A stretch of 28,343 nucleotides of DNA from JAVDCA01 sp035764045. Lineage in GTDB: Bacteria; Pseudomonadota; Alphaproteobacteria; Rhizobiales; Xanthobacteraceae. Numbering within the stretch: the first letter of the stretch is position 1; every line of letters starts with the position of its first letter. A program made the position numbers and the translations under genes. The DNA lies in the NCBI GenBank assembly GCA_035764045.1, contig DASTZX010000232.1, positions 1-28,343 of the forward strand, read 5' to 3'. Below the pieces are notes generated by a model. It was not told where the DNA came from, ran no database searches, and worked only from the letters and a program-made list of their open reading frames with translations. Below are positions 1 through 6,449 of this stretch, piece after piece.

Positions 1-115
1 CGGTCTTCGTCTGCACGGTCGTGTCGGTCTTTGCCGCTGGCGCATTCTGCGCGTTCGCGGCCGTGACGCCGGTGAGCAGCGCAAAAGCCGCCGCTGTTGC
101 CATCCAGTGTTTCAT
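1..115 (-). CDS. Small secreted protein, C-terminus cut by window edge
   Basis: The reading frame starts at the ATG at 115 and runs off the left edge. The visible 38 residues begin MKHWMATAAAFALLTG and form a typical Sec signal peptide with a likely cut after ANA (about residue 22), followed by an Ala/Thr-rich polar segment. A strong ribosome site (AAGGAGA, about 122-128) sits upstream on the minus strand. The signal peptide closely resembles that of the next minus-strand gene (404-700), in MK(H/Q)W, the Ala-rich core and the A-NAQ cleavage region, so the two look like tandem paralogues. Function is unknown; the mature part is probably a low-complexity periplasmic or secreted protein. Confidence 0.6.
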   Translation of the reverse strand, partial: MKHWMATAAAFALLTGVTAANAQNAPAAKTDTTVQTKT

Positions 116-346
116 CAGAAATCTCCTTTGCGTCCGGGCCCCCGCAAGGGCGCGGGAGCAGGACACCCAGGCAAACGAATATGCGCGCCTCCAGGTTCCG
201 GCCTGGAGCGCGGTACACGCAACGCATTTGTTGCGATAACGATGAAACCCGCGATCCGATCCGCCCTGGATGAATTTTTGTTCAGCAAGCGGAATGCGGG
301 GAACACGTGATGGGCACACCTCGAGGTGCGCAATGCGTCGGAGCGA

Positions 347-372
347 ACAAGAGCGGCCGAAGCCGCTCTTGT
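347..372 (-). terminator. Hairpin terminator of the 404-700 gene
   Basis: A perfect 11-bp stem (ACAAGAGCGGC at 347-357 with GCCGCTCTTGT at 362-372) encloses a four-base loop that reads TTCG on the minus strand, a stabilising tetraloop. It lies 32 bases past the stop codon of the minus-strand gene at 404-700, and a short T-containing tract follows on that strand. It probably ends that transcript and separates it from the next paralogue. Confidence 0.6.
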
Positions 373-403
373 CGGTCGTTCAGGTGCCGAAGGCTCGAGA
401 CGC

Positions 404-700
404 CTACTGCTTCGGCGTCCCACGCGAATCGCGATCGCCCGATGATCGATCCATCGAATTCCTTTCGTTCATCGACGGTGCGCGCGGTGCCACGGTCCTC
501 GGGGCGGCACCGGTCGTCGTCTCCGGCGGCGCGTCCTTGGTTATCGGCTGTCCGGGCGTCTTGTTCGCGCCCGCCTGATCGGCGCCGCGCTGATCCTGGC
601 CGGGCGAACCCGCGCCGGGCGTGCCGGCCGACTGGGCGTTTGCGGCCGCAAGGCCTGCCATGAGGGCGGCCGCTGCGCCCATCGCAATCCACTGTTTCAT
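404..700 (-). CDS. Small secreted Pro/Gly/Asn-rich protein, 98 aa
   Basis: The frame starts at ATG 700, preceded by a strong GAGGAGG-type ribosome site (705-711 region). The first 23 residues (MKQWIAMGAAAALMAGLAAA then NAQ) form a signal peptide. The mature 75 residues are low-complexity, rich in Gly, Ala, Pro, Asp, Thr and Arg, with no cysteine, and look intrinsically disordered. The open frame continues far upstream antisense to the carboxylase gene, but the signal peptide and ribosome site fix the start here. It is a likely paralogue of the gene at the left edge. No function can be assigned; similar short exported proteins are common in Bradyrhizobium-type genomes. Confidence 0.7.
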   Translation of the reverse strand: MKQWIAMGAAAALMAGLAAANAQSAGTPGAGSPGQDQRGADQAGANKTPGQPITKDAPPETTTGAAPRTVAPRAPSMNERNSMDRSSGDRDSRGTPKQ

Positions 701-775
701 GTTTCCTCCTCGAGGTTTTACTTCTCGTGCCGATCTTGGAATGCGCGCGGCGCGCGCACACCCGACACCGCAATT

Positions 776-816
776 CATCCCGATCTCGGCATCCCGATAT
801 CGGCATCCCGATCTCG
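776..816. repeat. Three tandem 14-bp repeats in a divergent promoter region
   Basis: The unit CATCCCGATCTCGG occurs at 776-789, again at 790-803 with one change (CATCCCGATATCGG), and as a nearly complete third copy at 804-816. The middle copy contains the perfect palindrome CCGATATCGG; the outer copies are imperfect versions. The array lies between the divergent secreted-protein gene (start 700) and mccB (start 950), so it may be a set of operator sites. That role is inference. Confidence 0.6.
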
Positions 817-949
817 TGCCGCGGGTCGGACCTGATTGCGCCGTGATCAACCGTCGTCCCCGGTCGTTCGTTCCGATCCCGGGCATTCCTGCGGGGGTGC
901 ATTGCGTTTGCCCGGCCGCCAAGGCAGCCTTCTGGCGACCGGAGGGCCC

Positions 950-2557
950 ATGACGATTCTCGCCTCCCGTATCGATGCCGCCGCGCCGGAATTCCGCGCC
1001 AACGCGCAGCGCATGCGCGCCCTCGTGGCCGAGCTCGACGCGCGGCGCGCCGAGGCCGCAGCCGGCGGCCCCGCCCGCGCGCGCGAGCGTCACCTCGCGC
1101 GCGGCAAGCTTCTGCCGCGTGATCGCGTCACCGCGCTGATCGACCCCGGCTCGCCGTTCCTCGAGCTGTCGCCGCTCGCCGCGAACGGCCTCTACGACGA
1201 CGCGATCCACGGGGCCGGCCTCATCACCGGCATCGGCCGCATCGAAGGGCGGGAATGCGTCATCGTCGCCAACGACTCGACGATCAAGGGCGGCACCTAT
1301 TTTCCAATCACGGTGAAGAAGCATCTCCGCGCGCAGGAGATCGCGCGCGAGAACCGGCTGCCGTGCCTCTATCTCGTGGACTCGGGCGGCGCCAACCTGC
1401 CGCATCAGACCGAGGTGTTTCCCGACCGCGAGCATTTCGGACGCATCTTCTACAACCAGGCCACGCTCTCGGCGCTCGGCATCGCGCAGATCGCGGTCGT
1501 CATGGGATCGTGCACAGCGGGCGGCGCCTACGTGCCGGCGATGTCGGACGAGACGATCATCGTGCGCAATCAGGGCACGATCTTCCTCGGCGGCCCGCCG
1601 CTGGTGAAGGCCGCGACCGGCGAGGTGGTCAGCGCGGAGGAGCTCGGAGGCGCCGAGGTGCACGCCCGCCGCTCCGGCGTTGCCGATCATTACGCGGCCG
1701 ACGACCGGCACGCGCTTGCGCTCGCGCGCCGGATCGTCGCCAACCTCAACACCAAGAAGACGATCGACATCCCGCTGGCCAAGCCGCGCGAGCCGGCCTT
1801 GGCGGCGGACGAGCTCGACGGGCTCGTGCCGGTCGACCTCAAGAAGCAGTACGACGTGCGCGAGGTGATCGCGCGGCTGGTCGACGGCTCCGAGTTCGAC
1901 GAGTTCAAGCAGCTCTACGGCACGACGCTCGTGACCGGCTTCGCCCACATCCACGGCATCCCGGTCGGCATTCTGGGCAACAACGGCATCCTTTATTCGG
2001 AATCGGCGTTGAAGGGCGCGCATTTCATAGAGCTATGCTGTCAGCGCCGCATTCCGCTGCTCTTCCTGCAGAACATCGTCGGCTTCATGGTGGGGCGGGA
2101 CTACGAGGCCGGCGGCATTGCGAAGGACGGCGCCAAGATGGTGACCGCGGTCGCCTGCGCGCAGGTGCCGAAGATCACCGTGATCGTCGGCGGCTCCTAC
2201 GGCGCCGGCAACTATGGCATGTGCGGGCGCGCCTACGGTCCGCGCTTCCTCTTCATGTGGCCGAATGCGCGCATCTCGGTGATGGGCGGCGAGCAGGCCG
2301 CGAGCGTGCTCGCGACGATCCGGCGCGACAACATCGAGGGCGAGGGTGGCAAGTGGTCCGAGGTCGAGGAAGAGGAGTTCAAGCAGCCGATCCGCGAGCA
2401 ATACGACGACGAGGGCAATCCGTACTACGCGACCGCGCGGTTGTGGGATGACGGCATCATCGCGCCGGCCGAGACGCGGCGCGTGCTGGCGCTCGCGTTC
2501 GCGGCGACGCTCAACGCGCCGATCGCGGAGACCCGGTTCGGGGTGTTCAGGATGTGA
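950..2557 (+). CDS. mccB: Methylcrotonyl-CoA carboxylase beta (carboxyltransferase) subunit
   Basis: This 535-residue protein is the carboxyltransferase subunit of a biotin-dependent acyl-CoA carboxylase, which moves carboxyl from biotin to 3-methylcrotonyl-CoA in leucine breakdown. It matches the MCCB family along its full length: ARERHLARGKLLPRDR near residue 45, YLVDSGGANLP near 145, VMGSCTAGGAYVPAMSDE near 185, and the second crotonase-like half with NNGILYSESALKG, GFMVGRDYEA, GGSYGAGNYGMCGRAYGPR and NARISVMGGEQAA. It ends in FGVFRM like mitochondrial MCCB, and the length is normal. I chose ATG 950 because GGAGG lies just upstream and the family N-terminus fits; the frame stays open further upstream without similarity. 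The partner biotin carboxylase gene is not adjacent. The TGA stop is part of a hairpin shared with the convergent gene. Confidence 0.93.
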   Translation: MTILASRIDAAAPEFRANAQRMRALVAELDARRAEAAAGGPARARERHLARGKLLPRDRVTALIDPGSPFLELSPLAANGLYDDAIHGAGLITGIGRIEGRECVIVANDSTIKGGTYFPITVKKHLRAQEIARENRLPCLYLVDSGGANLPHQTEVFPDREHFGRIFYNQATLSALGIAQIAVVMGSCTAGGAYVPAMSDETIIVRNQGTIFLGGPPLVKAATGEVVSAEELGGAEVHARRSGVADHYAADDRHALALARRIVANLNTKKTIDIPLAKPREPALAADELDGLVPVDLKKQYDVREVIARLVDGSEFDEFKQLYGTTLVTGFAHIHGIPVGILGNNGILYSESALKGAHFIELCCQRRIPLLFLQNIVGFMVGRDYEAGGIAKDGAKMVTAVACAQVPKITVIVGGSYGAGNYGMCGRAYGPRFLFMWPNARISVMGGEQAASVLATIRRDNIEGEGGKWSEVEEEEFKQPIREQYDDEGNPYYATARLWDDGIIAPAETRRVLALAFAATLNAPIAETRFGVFRM

Positions 2558-2582
2558 GCCGCGGCATCCTGTCCGCGGCTCA
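2548..2582. promoter_or_regulatory. Interlocked complementary segments spanning two convergent stop codons
   Basis: Four abutting segments are ordered A-B-A'-B'. A is CAGGATG (2548-2554) and A' is CATCCTG (2565-2571). B is TGAGCCGCGG (2555-2564) and B' is CCGCGGCTCA (2573-2582). A/A' (7 bp) and B/B' (10 bp) are each perfectly complementary but cannot easily form together. The B stem starts with the mccB stop and ends with the complement of the DUF2905 gene's stop. There is no T-tract on either side, so it is not a classical intrinsic terminator. A role in bidirectional transcript ending is inferred. Confidence 0.55.
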
Positions 2583-2780
2583 GCGATTGAACAGCCAAAG
2601 CACGGCGCTCAAGAGCACGCTGATCACAAGACAGGTGACGATCGGGAAATAGAACGAGAAGTTGCCGCGCTCGATTGCGATGTCGCCCGGCAGGCGGCCG
2701 AGGCCGAGCCGGGTGAGCAACGGCCACAGCAGACCGAGCGCGACGATCACCAGCCCGAGGATGATGAGAAAGCGTGACAT
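2580..2780 (-). CDS. DUF2905 family small membrane protein, 66 aa
   Basis: The 66-residue protein has two membrane segments (about residues 4-22 and 44-63) joined by a short polar loop containing GRLPGDIAIERGNFSFYFPI. That G-LPGDI-IE-GN--FYFP pattern is the signature of the DUF2905 family, widespread in bacteria and of unknown function. It lies in the inner membrane. It is convergent with mccB, with only 22 bases between the stops, which share a hairpin. The start at ATG 2780 gives the usual family N-terminus (MSRFLIILGL). Confidence 0.85.
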   Translation of the reverse strand: MSRFLIILGLVIVALGLLWPLLTRLGLGRLPGDIAIERGNFSFYFPIVTCLVISVLLSAVLWLFNR

Positions 2781-2804
2781 GACAGCCGGATCTCCCGGTC
2801 CCTA

Positions 2805-3131
2805 GTGTGGGGGCGCGGCCGGCCGGATCAAGGGGCGGCTGCTTTGGAAACCCGGGGACAACCGCCGGGCGACGGCGTTATAGTCGCCGCCCTGACGAAA
2901 CGATCTCATATCCATCCGGATGGCCACGAGATCACCTACGTGATGGAGGGCGAGGTCGTCCTCAAGCTCGACGGCAAACCCGACCACACGTACAAGGCGG
3001 GCGAGGGATTGCATCTCAACGCCAATGTGCCGCATGCCGCACAAGCGGGCCCGAACGGCGTCAAGCTGCTGATCGTTCGCACCAAGCCGAAGGACAAGCC
3101 GGTCGCCCAGCCGGTCCAGCGCACCAACTGA
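2805..3131 (+). CDS. Cupin-domain protein with eroded N-terminus (possible pseudogene)
   Basis: The last 75 or so residues form a single cupin barrel: SHIHPDGHEITYVMEGEV with metal-ligand histidines, LKLDGKPDHTYKAGEGLHL, NVPHAAQAG with the third histidine, and a C-terminal KDKPVAQPV tail typical of small cupins in alphaproteobacteria. Relatives as I remember them have a signal peptide and a full first strand region; here the upstream part (WGRGRPDQGAAALETRG) is unrelated, and about ten residues appear missing between VIVAAL and HIHP. The start GTG at 2805 has no ribosome site and is only the most upstream option; GTG 2939 or ATG 2942 would lose the first two histidines. A promoter-like pair (2855-2883) and a strong terminator (3156-3186) suggest the locus was or is transcribed. 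Substrate is unknown. Confidence 0.5.
   Translation: MWGRGRPDQGAAALETRGQPPGDGVIVAALTKRSHIHPDGHEITYVMEGEVVLKLDGKPDHTYKAGEGLHLNANVPHAAQAGPNGVKLLIVRTKPKDKPVAQPVQRTN
2855..2883 (+). promoter_or_regulatory. Weak sigma-70-like promoter inside the cupin frame
   Basis: GGGACA (2855-2860) and TTATAG (2878-2883) are separated by 17 bases, matching four of six bases of a TTGACA -35 box and resembling an alphaproteobacterial CTATAT -10 box. If used, transcription would begin near 2890, inside the annotated frame, leaving only late start codons. This is pattern recognition only. Confidence 0.25.
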
Positions 3132-3155
3132 GCACCGTCGGCATCCGACGCAACA

Positions 3156-3186
3156 CGCCTTCCCGGCATCGCCGGGAGGGCGTTTT
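3156..3186 (+). terminator. Intrinsic terminator of the cupin gene
   Basis: A 12-bp stem (CGCCTTCCCGGC at 3156-3167 with GCCGGGAGGGCG at 3171-3182, one T-G wobble) has a three-base loop and is followed by TTTT (3183-3186). It lies 24 bases past the cupin stop and on the plus strand only, so it serves that gene. It also separates the cupin from the convergent oxidoreductase gene. Confidence 0.8.
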
Positions 3187-3195
3187 GCTGCCGGG

Positions 3196-4176
3196 TCAGG
3201 GCAACGTCACCACCACGTTGCCGGCGGCCCGGTTCTGCTCGACGGCCTCGTGCGCCTGCACGATCTCGCCGAGCGGGAGCGTGAGCGCGACGTTGTGGAT
3301 CAGGCGCCTGTCGCTGATGAGCTGCGTGATTGCGTCGATTGCCGCCTTGCGCTCCTCCGCGGTGAGCTCGTAGACGAAGATCCACTGCATCGTGATCGCG
3401 TTCACCAGCAGGAACTGCGCAGGAATCGGCGCCTGCGCGGCGCCGGTGCCATAGACCACGACCCGGCTGCGCGGGTGCAGCACGCTCGGATAGAGTTTTG
3501 CATTGGCCGCGAGATCCATCTCGATCACCGCATCGACGCCCGCGTCGTCGGTGAGGTCCATCACGACGGCGCCGACGTCCTCGCGCTTGTAGTCGATGAC
3601 GTGATCGGCGCCCGCCGCTCGGGCGAGCTTCGCCTTCTCCTCGGAGCTCACCGTGGTGATCACCACCGCGCCGCACACCTTTGCGAACTGGATGGCGTAG
3701 TGACCGACCCCGCCGGCGCCGCCCGGGATCAGCACGGTCGAGGCGCTGTTCGCCTGGGCGGTCGCGACCGCGTGGTAGGCGGTCATGGCCGGGATGCCGA
3801 GACAGGCGCCTTCGGCGAAGCCGACGTGATCGGGCAGCCGCACGGCGAGCGGCGCGGGCAGCACGATCGATTCCGCCGCCGTGCCGAACGGGCGCTTCCA
3901 CTGCGCGTTCCAGGTCCACACCCGCTCGCCGATGCGGCCCGGCGCAACGCCGCTGCCGACCTTGTCGATGACGCCGGCGCCGTCGCTGTGGGGGATCACG
4001 CGGGGAAATGCGATCTTGCGCGTGCGGCCTTCCCGCGACTTGACGTCCGACGGATTGACGCCGGAGGTCGCGAGCTTCACCCGCACATCACCGGGGCCGG
4101 GCTCAGGTGTCGCGATCTCGCCGAGCCGCAGCACCTGCGCGGCGGAGCCGTTGGCTTCGTAGTATGCGGCACGCAT
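3196..4176 (-). CDS. Zinc-independent MDR alcohol dehydrogenase/quinone oxidoreductase-like protein
   Basis: The 326-residue protein belongs to the medium-chain dehydrogenase/reductase superfamily, quinone-oxidoreductase (zeta-crystallin) branch, which uses NADPH to reduce quinones or enones in the cytosol. The N-terminal GroES-like domain includes VRVKLATSGVNPSDVKSREG, and the Rossmann motif PGGAGGVGHYA lies at 141-151. The structural-zinc cysteine cluster is absent, as in this branch. ATG 4176 is chosen because GGGAGAG precedes it; an in-frame start five codons upstream lacks such a site. It follows the ABM-domain gene by 38 bases on the same strand, so the two are probably one operon. The true electron acceptor cannot be read from the sequence. 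Confidence 0.85.
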   Translation of the reverse strand: MRAAYYEANGSAAQVLRLGEIATPEPGPGDVRVKLATSGVNPSDVKSREGRTRKIAFPRVIPHSDGAGVIDKVGSGVAPGRIGERVWTWNAQWKRPFGTAAESIVLPAPLAVRLPDHVGFAEGACLGIPAMTAYHAVATAQANSASTVLIPGGAGGVGHYAIQFAKVCGAVVITTVSSEEKAKLARAAGADHVIDYKREDVGAVVMDLTDDAGVDAVIEMDLAANAKLYPSVLHPRSRVVVYGTGAAQAPIPAQFLLVNAITMQWIFVYELTAEERKAAIDAITQLISDRRLIHNVALTLPLGEIVQAHEAVEQNRAAGNVVVTLP

Positions 4177-4214
4177 CGGTCTCTCCCGCAAGTCTCGCGC
4201 GGACCCGGAACGCT

Positions 4215-4916
4215 TCAGTCCAGCGGTCTGTAGAGCCGCTCGTCGTAGAGTGCGCCGGCCATCGGGGCGAGCTGCTCGCGAAAAGCGCGCGCCGTCGTTC
4301 CCATGTCATGGGCTTCGGCCGCGCTGCGGTCGCGCCATGCCGCGATCACGGTGAAATGGTTCGGCCGGCCCACTTGGACGAGCGCCTCGTAGCGGAGATT
4401 GCCGGGCTCGCCGCGGCCCTTCTCGGCGAGCGCCTTCACCAGCCCGGTCGCGGCCTCGCGATGGGTCGGCACGACATCGACGTGAGTGACGGTGAGCACC
4501 GCGCTATCGGCGAATTTGGTGGAGAGCGGACCGACCGTGAGCACGCCGTTGATGCGCCGGTCGTCCGGCGCATCCTCGATCGGCTTGAGCTTGTCGTGGA
4601 ATGCCGCGATCGCCGCGGCCTTCGCATGAGCGTCGAGCGCCGCCTCGTCTTGCCAGGCTTCCAGGACGACGAACTGGTTCGGCTGGCCGATGCGCTGCGC
4701 CGCTTCGAGCCGCAGGTTGCCGGGCTCCTGGCGGGCGGCGTCACGGAAGGCGCGCACCAGCGTGGCGCCCTCGCTGGCCGCGGATGGCATCACCTCGAGA
4801 TACGCTGCGACGTAGCGCGGACCGCCGGGTCCCGGCGCGGTCTGGGCCAGCGCCGGCACGATCGCGAGGCCGGCCAGGAGAGCGACGCTGCGCAGCGCCT
4901 GACGTGCTGCCGTCAT
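4215..4916 (-). CDS. Exported protein with two tandem ABM (antibiotic biosynthesis monooxygenase-like) domains
   Basis: The 233-residue protein starts with a signal peptide (residues 1-25, VALLAGLAIVPALAQ). The rest is an internal duplication with a period of about 96 residues: EPGNLRLEA (64-72) with EPGNLRYEA (160-168), then QRIGQPNQFVVLEAWQD with VQVGRPNHFTVIAAWRD, then AFHDKLKPI with AFREQLAPM. This is the dimeric alpha+beta barrel ABM/DUF-type fold, where two copies form one barrel; a tandem fusion could therefore act as a monomer. ABM proteins are usually cytosolic and include quinol monooxygenases, so export is unusual. It is the first gene of a likely operon with the quinone-oxidoreductase-like gene, which fits quinone chemistry, but the reaction is unknown. 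Confidence 0.8.
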   Translation of the reverse strand: MTAARQALRSVALLAGLAIVPALAQTAPGPGGPRYVAAYLEVMPSAASEGATLVRAFRDAARQEPGNLRLEAAQRIGQPNQFVVLEAWQDEAALDAHAKAAAIAAFHDKLKPIEDAPDDRRINGVLTVGPLSTKFADSAVLTVTHVDVVPTHREAATGLVKALAEKGRGEPGNLRYEALVQVGRPNHFTVIAAWRDRSAAEAHDMGTTARAFREQLAPMAGALYDERLYRPLD

Positions 4917-4998
4917 GGGAGTCTCCGAGGCATGGTGCTTGTTTGGGCGTATATCCGATCAGGCTATCGTTGCGGCGCGGACGCCGTCAACGCGGGGG

Positions 4999-5014
4999 AA
5001 CCGGGCGCCCGGTT
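4999..5014. repeat. Perfect 16-bp palindrome upstream of a small gene
   Basis: AACCGGGCGCCCGGTT is its own reverse complement and lies 55 bases before the ATG at 5070, in the divergent region between the ABM gene and the small plus-strand gene. It could be a protein-binding operator or a leader hairpin with a GCGC loop. No regulator is encoded nearby. Confidence 0.35.
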
Positions 5015-5069
5015 GCCGGGTTGGGCCCTGAGGGCAGGGGGGCGAGCGACCACGCCCAAGGAGGCAGCA

Positions 5070-5318
5070 ATGGCCTACCGCGTCTACAGCGGACCGCATG
5101 GCGCCGAAGCGCTGAAGCCGCTCGAGAAGGATCGCATGCTGTTCAAGGAGTTCACGACGATCGACGAGGCGCTGAGCTGGGCGCGCCACGTCAACAACAG
5201 CGGATTGACCGCGCTTCTGATCGAAGGCGATGACGGTACACGGCTCGCCAAGCAGGAGATCGCCGCCACCTTGCGGCATCGTGAATCCGAACGCACGCCT
5301 TCCGCGCGTTCGGCTTGA
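5070..5318 (+). CDS. Conserved-looking small soluble protein, 82 aa, unknown function
   Basis: The gene starts at ATG 5070 behind a strong AAGGAGG site (5058-5064). The protein has no signal peptide or membrane segment. It reads like a compact alpha/beta domain: MAYRVYSGPHG, a charged stretch, then FTTIDEALSWARHVNNSG (about residues 28-45), LTALLIEGDDGTRL, and a charged tail. Codon use and the ribosome site argue for a real gene. I think similar proteins occur in Bradyrhizobium-type genomes as hypothetical proteins, but I cannot name the family. It is convergent with the 5386-5577 gene. An 8-bp stem covers its last codons (5287-5313), without a T-tract. Confidence 0.7.
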   Translation: MAYRVYSGPHGAEALKPLEKDRMLFKEFTTIDEALSWARHVNNSGLTALLIEGDDGTRLAKQEIAATLRHRESERTPSARSA

Positions 5319-5385
5319 CCGGATCGGCGGGGGCAAGCTCCTCGTCGCGCGGTTAAGCCTCACGCCCCCGCGCCGGCCTCCCGGA

Positions 5386-5577
5386 TTACCTTTCGGTGAA
5401 CCTCCTCCACTGATTGCGCGCCGCGTCGACCGCATCGCGGGTCACGCCGCCGAGCTGATCCCAGTTCACCAGCGGCTTCGCAACGGTGCCGGCCGGGCCC
5501 GCCGTTGCGGTGTCATGGACATAAGCGGCTCCAATGGTCACCGCGATGCCGAGGAGGAAGCCCACGATGGTACGCAT
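5386..5577 (-). CDS. Small membrane-anchored or exported protein, 63 aa
   Basis: ATG 5577 is preceded by AGGAG on the minus strand. Residues 1-20 (MRTIVGFLLGIAVTIGAAYV) form an N-terminal membrane anchor or signal sequence, followed by a 43-residue polar part containing WDQLGGVTRDAVDAARNQW, a likely amphipathic helix, and a basic end. No cysteine and no clear cleavage site, so a membrane anchor with a periplasmic tail is the simplest reading. Function is unknown. It is divergent from the SDR gene at 5668. Confidence 0.7.
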   Translation of the reverse strand: MRTIVGFLLGIAVTIGAAYVHDTATAGPAGTVAKPLVNWDQLGGVTRDAVDAARNQWRRFTER

Positions 5578-5667
5578 GTGATGCTCCTGCGTTGAAACTC
5601 ACCCCTGACTCGGGCGACTATGACTCATATCGATCCTAATCAATAGTCTCAGGAAGGCCCGGGTTCC
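5578..5667. promoter_or_regulatory. AT-rich divergent promoter region with inverted repeat
   Basis: This 90-base gap between divergent genes is visibly more AT-rich than its surroundings. GACTAT (5616-5621) and ATAGTC (5643-5648) form an inverted repeat around a 21-base core. CCTGAC (5604-5609) with CATATC (5626-5631) at 16 bases is a possible plus-strand promoter for the SDR gene. The boxes are weak, so only the region's role is likely. Confidence 0.35.
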
Positions 5668-6375
5668 ATGGCGAACGTGAATTTTCGCAAAGCCTTGATC
5701 GTCGGCGCAGGCGCCGGCCTTTCCGCCGGATTGGCGCGCGCGTTTGCGGCGGAAGGACTGGCAATCGCGCTGGCGGCGCGGAGCACGGACGATCTTCGCT
5801 CCCTTGCCGCCGAGACGGGCGCGCAGCTTTTCGCCTGCGATGCCTCGGACCGCGCCGACGTCGAACGGCTGTTCTCCGAGCTCGATGCGCAAGGGCCGCA
5901 AGGCGTCCCCGACGTCGTCGTCTACAACGCGAGCTATCGCACGCGCGGGGCGTTCGTCGAGCTCGAGGCGCAGGAGGTCGAGAAATCGCTGCGCGTCTCG
6001 GCGCTCGGCGGCTTCTTCGTCGCGCAGGCGGCGGCGCGCCGGATGCTGCCGCAGGGACGCGGCGCGATCCTGTTCACCGGCGCCTCGGCGAGCGTGAAGG
6101 GCTATGCCCAGTCGGCGCCGTTCGCGATGGGCAAGTTCGCCTTGCGCGGTCTGGCGCAGAGCATGGCGCGCGAGCTCGCGCCGCAGGGCATTCACGTCGC
6201 CCATGTGGTGATCGACGGCGGCATTCGCTCCGCGCGCCGGCCGGAGCCGGTGGACAAGCCGGGAAGCCTGCTCGATCCCGACGCCATCGCGGCGAACTAC
6301 GTGCACCTGCTGCGCCAGCCGAACAGCGCCTGGAGCTGGGAGATCGAGGTGCGCCCCTGGGTTGAGCGCTTCTGA
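5668..6375 (+). CDS. SDR-family protein with Phe in place of the catalytic Tyr
   Basis: The 235-residue protein has the short-chain dehydrogenase/reductase fold. The glycine-rich nucleotide loop is GAGAGLSAGLA (13-23), an atypical version of TGxxxGxG. The Asn-Ala-Ser of VVYNASYRTRG matches the NAG motif, and Ser140 or Ser142 fits the catalytic serine. At the YxxxK position the sequence is FAMGK (F152, K156), so the proton-donating tyrosine is missing; Y146 is six residues too early. The later part, LRGLAQSMARELAPQGIHVA, is well conserved, as is HVVIDGGI. I recall a subgroup of SDRs with FAxxK here, so this is probably a stable variant rather than decay. Substrate is unknown. A possible SD (AGGAA, 5651-5655) lies upstream of ATG 5668. 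Confidence 0.85.
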   Translation: MANVNFRKALIVGAGAGLSAGLARAFAAEGLAIALAARSTDDLRSLAAETGAQLFACDASDRADVERLFSELDAQGPQGVPDVVVYNASYRTRGAFVELEAQEVEKSLRVSALGGFFVAQAAARRMLPQGRGAILFTGASASVKGYAQSAPFAMGKFALRGLAQSMARELAPQGIHVAHVVIDGGIRSARRPEPVDKPGSLLDPDAIAANYVHLLRQPNSAWSWEIEVRPWVERF

Positions 6376-6388
6376 CGCCGCCGCGCGC

Positions 6389-6449
6389 CCGGCGCGCTGA
6401 GCCCCGGCGCGCTGTGCTCCGGCGCGCCCCGGCGCGCTGTCGGCGCGCT
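6389..6449. repeat. Five copies of a GC-rich 10-bp unit next to the ndk promoter
   Basis: CCGGCGCGCT or a one-base variant occurs at 6389-6398, 6404-6413, 6419-6428, 6429-6438 and 6440-6449, so starts are spaced 15, 15, 10 and 11 bases apart. The array fills most of the gap between the SDR stop (6375) and the ndk promoter; its last copy overlaps the -35 box. It may be slipped-strand noise or a spaced set of binding sites. Confidence 0.6.
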
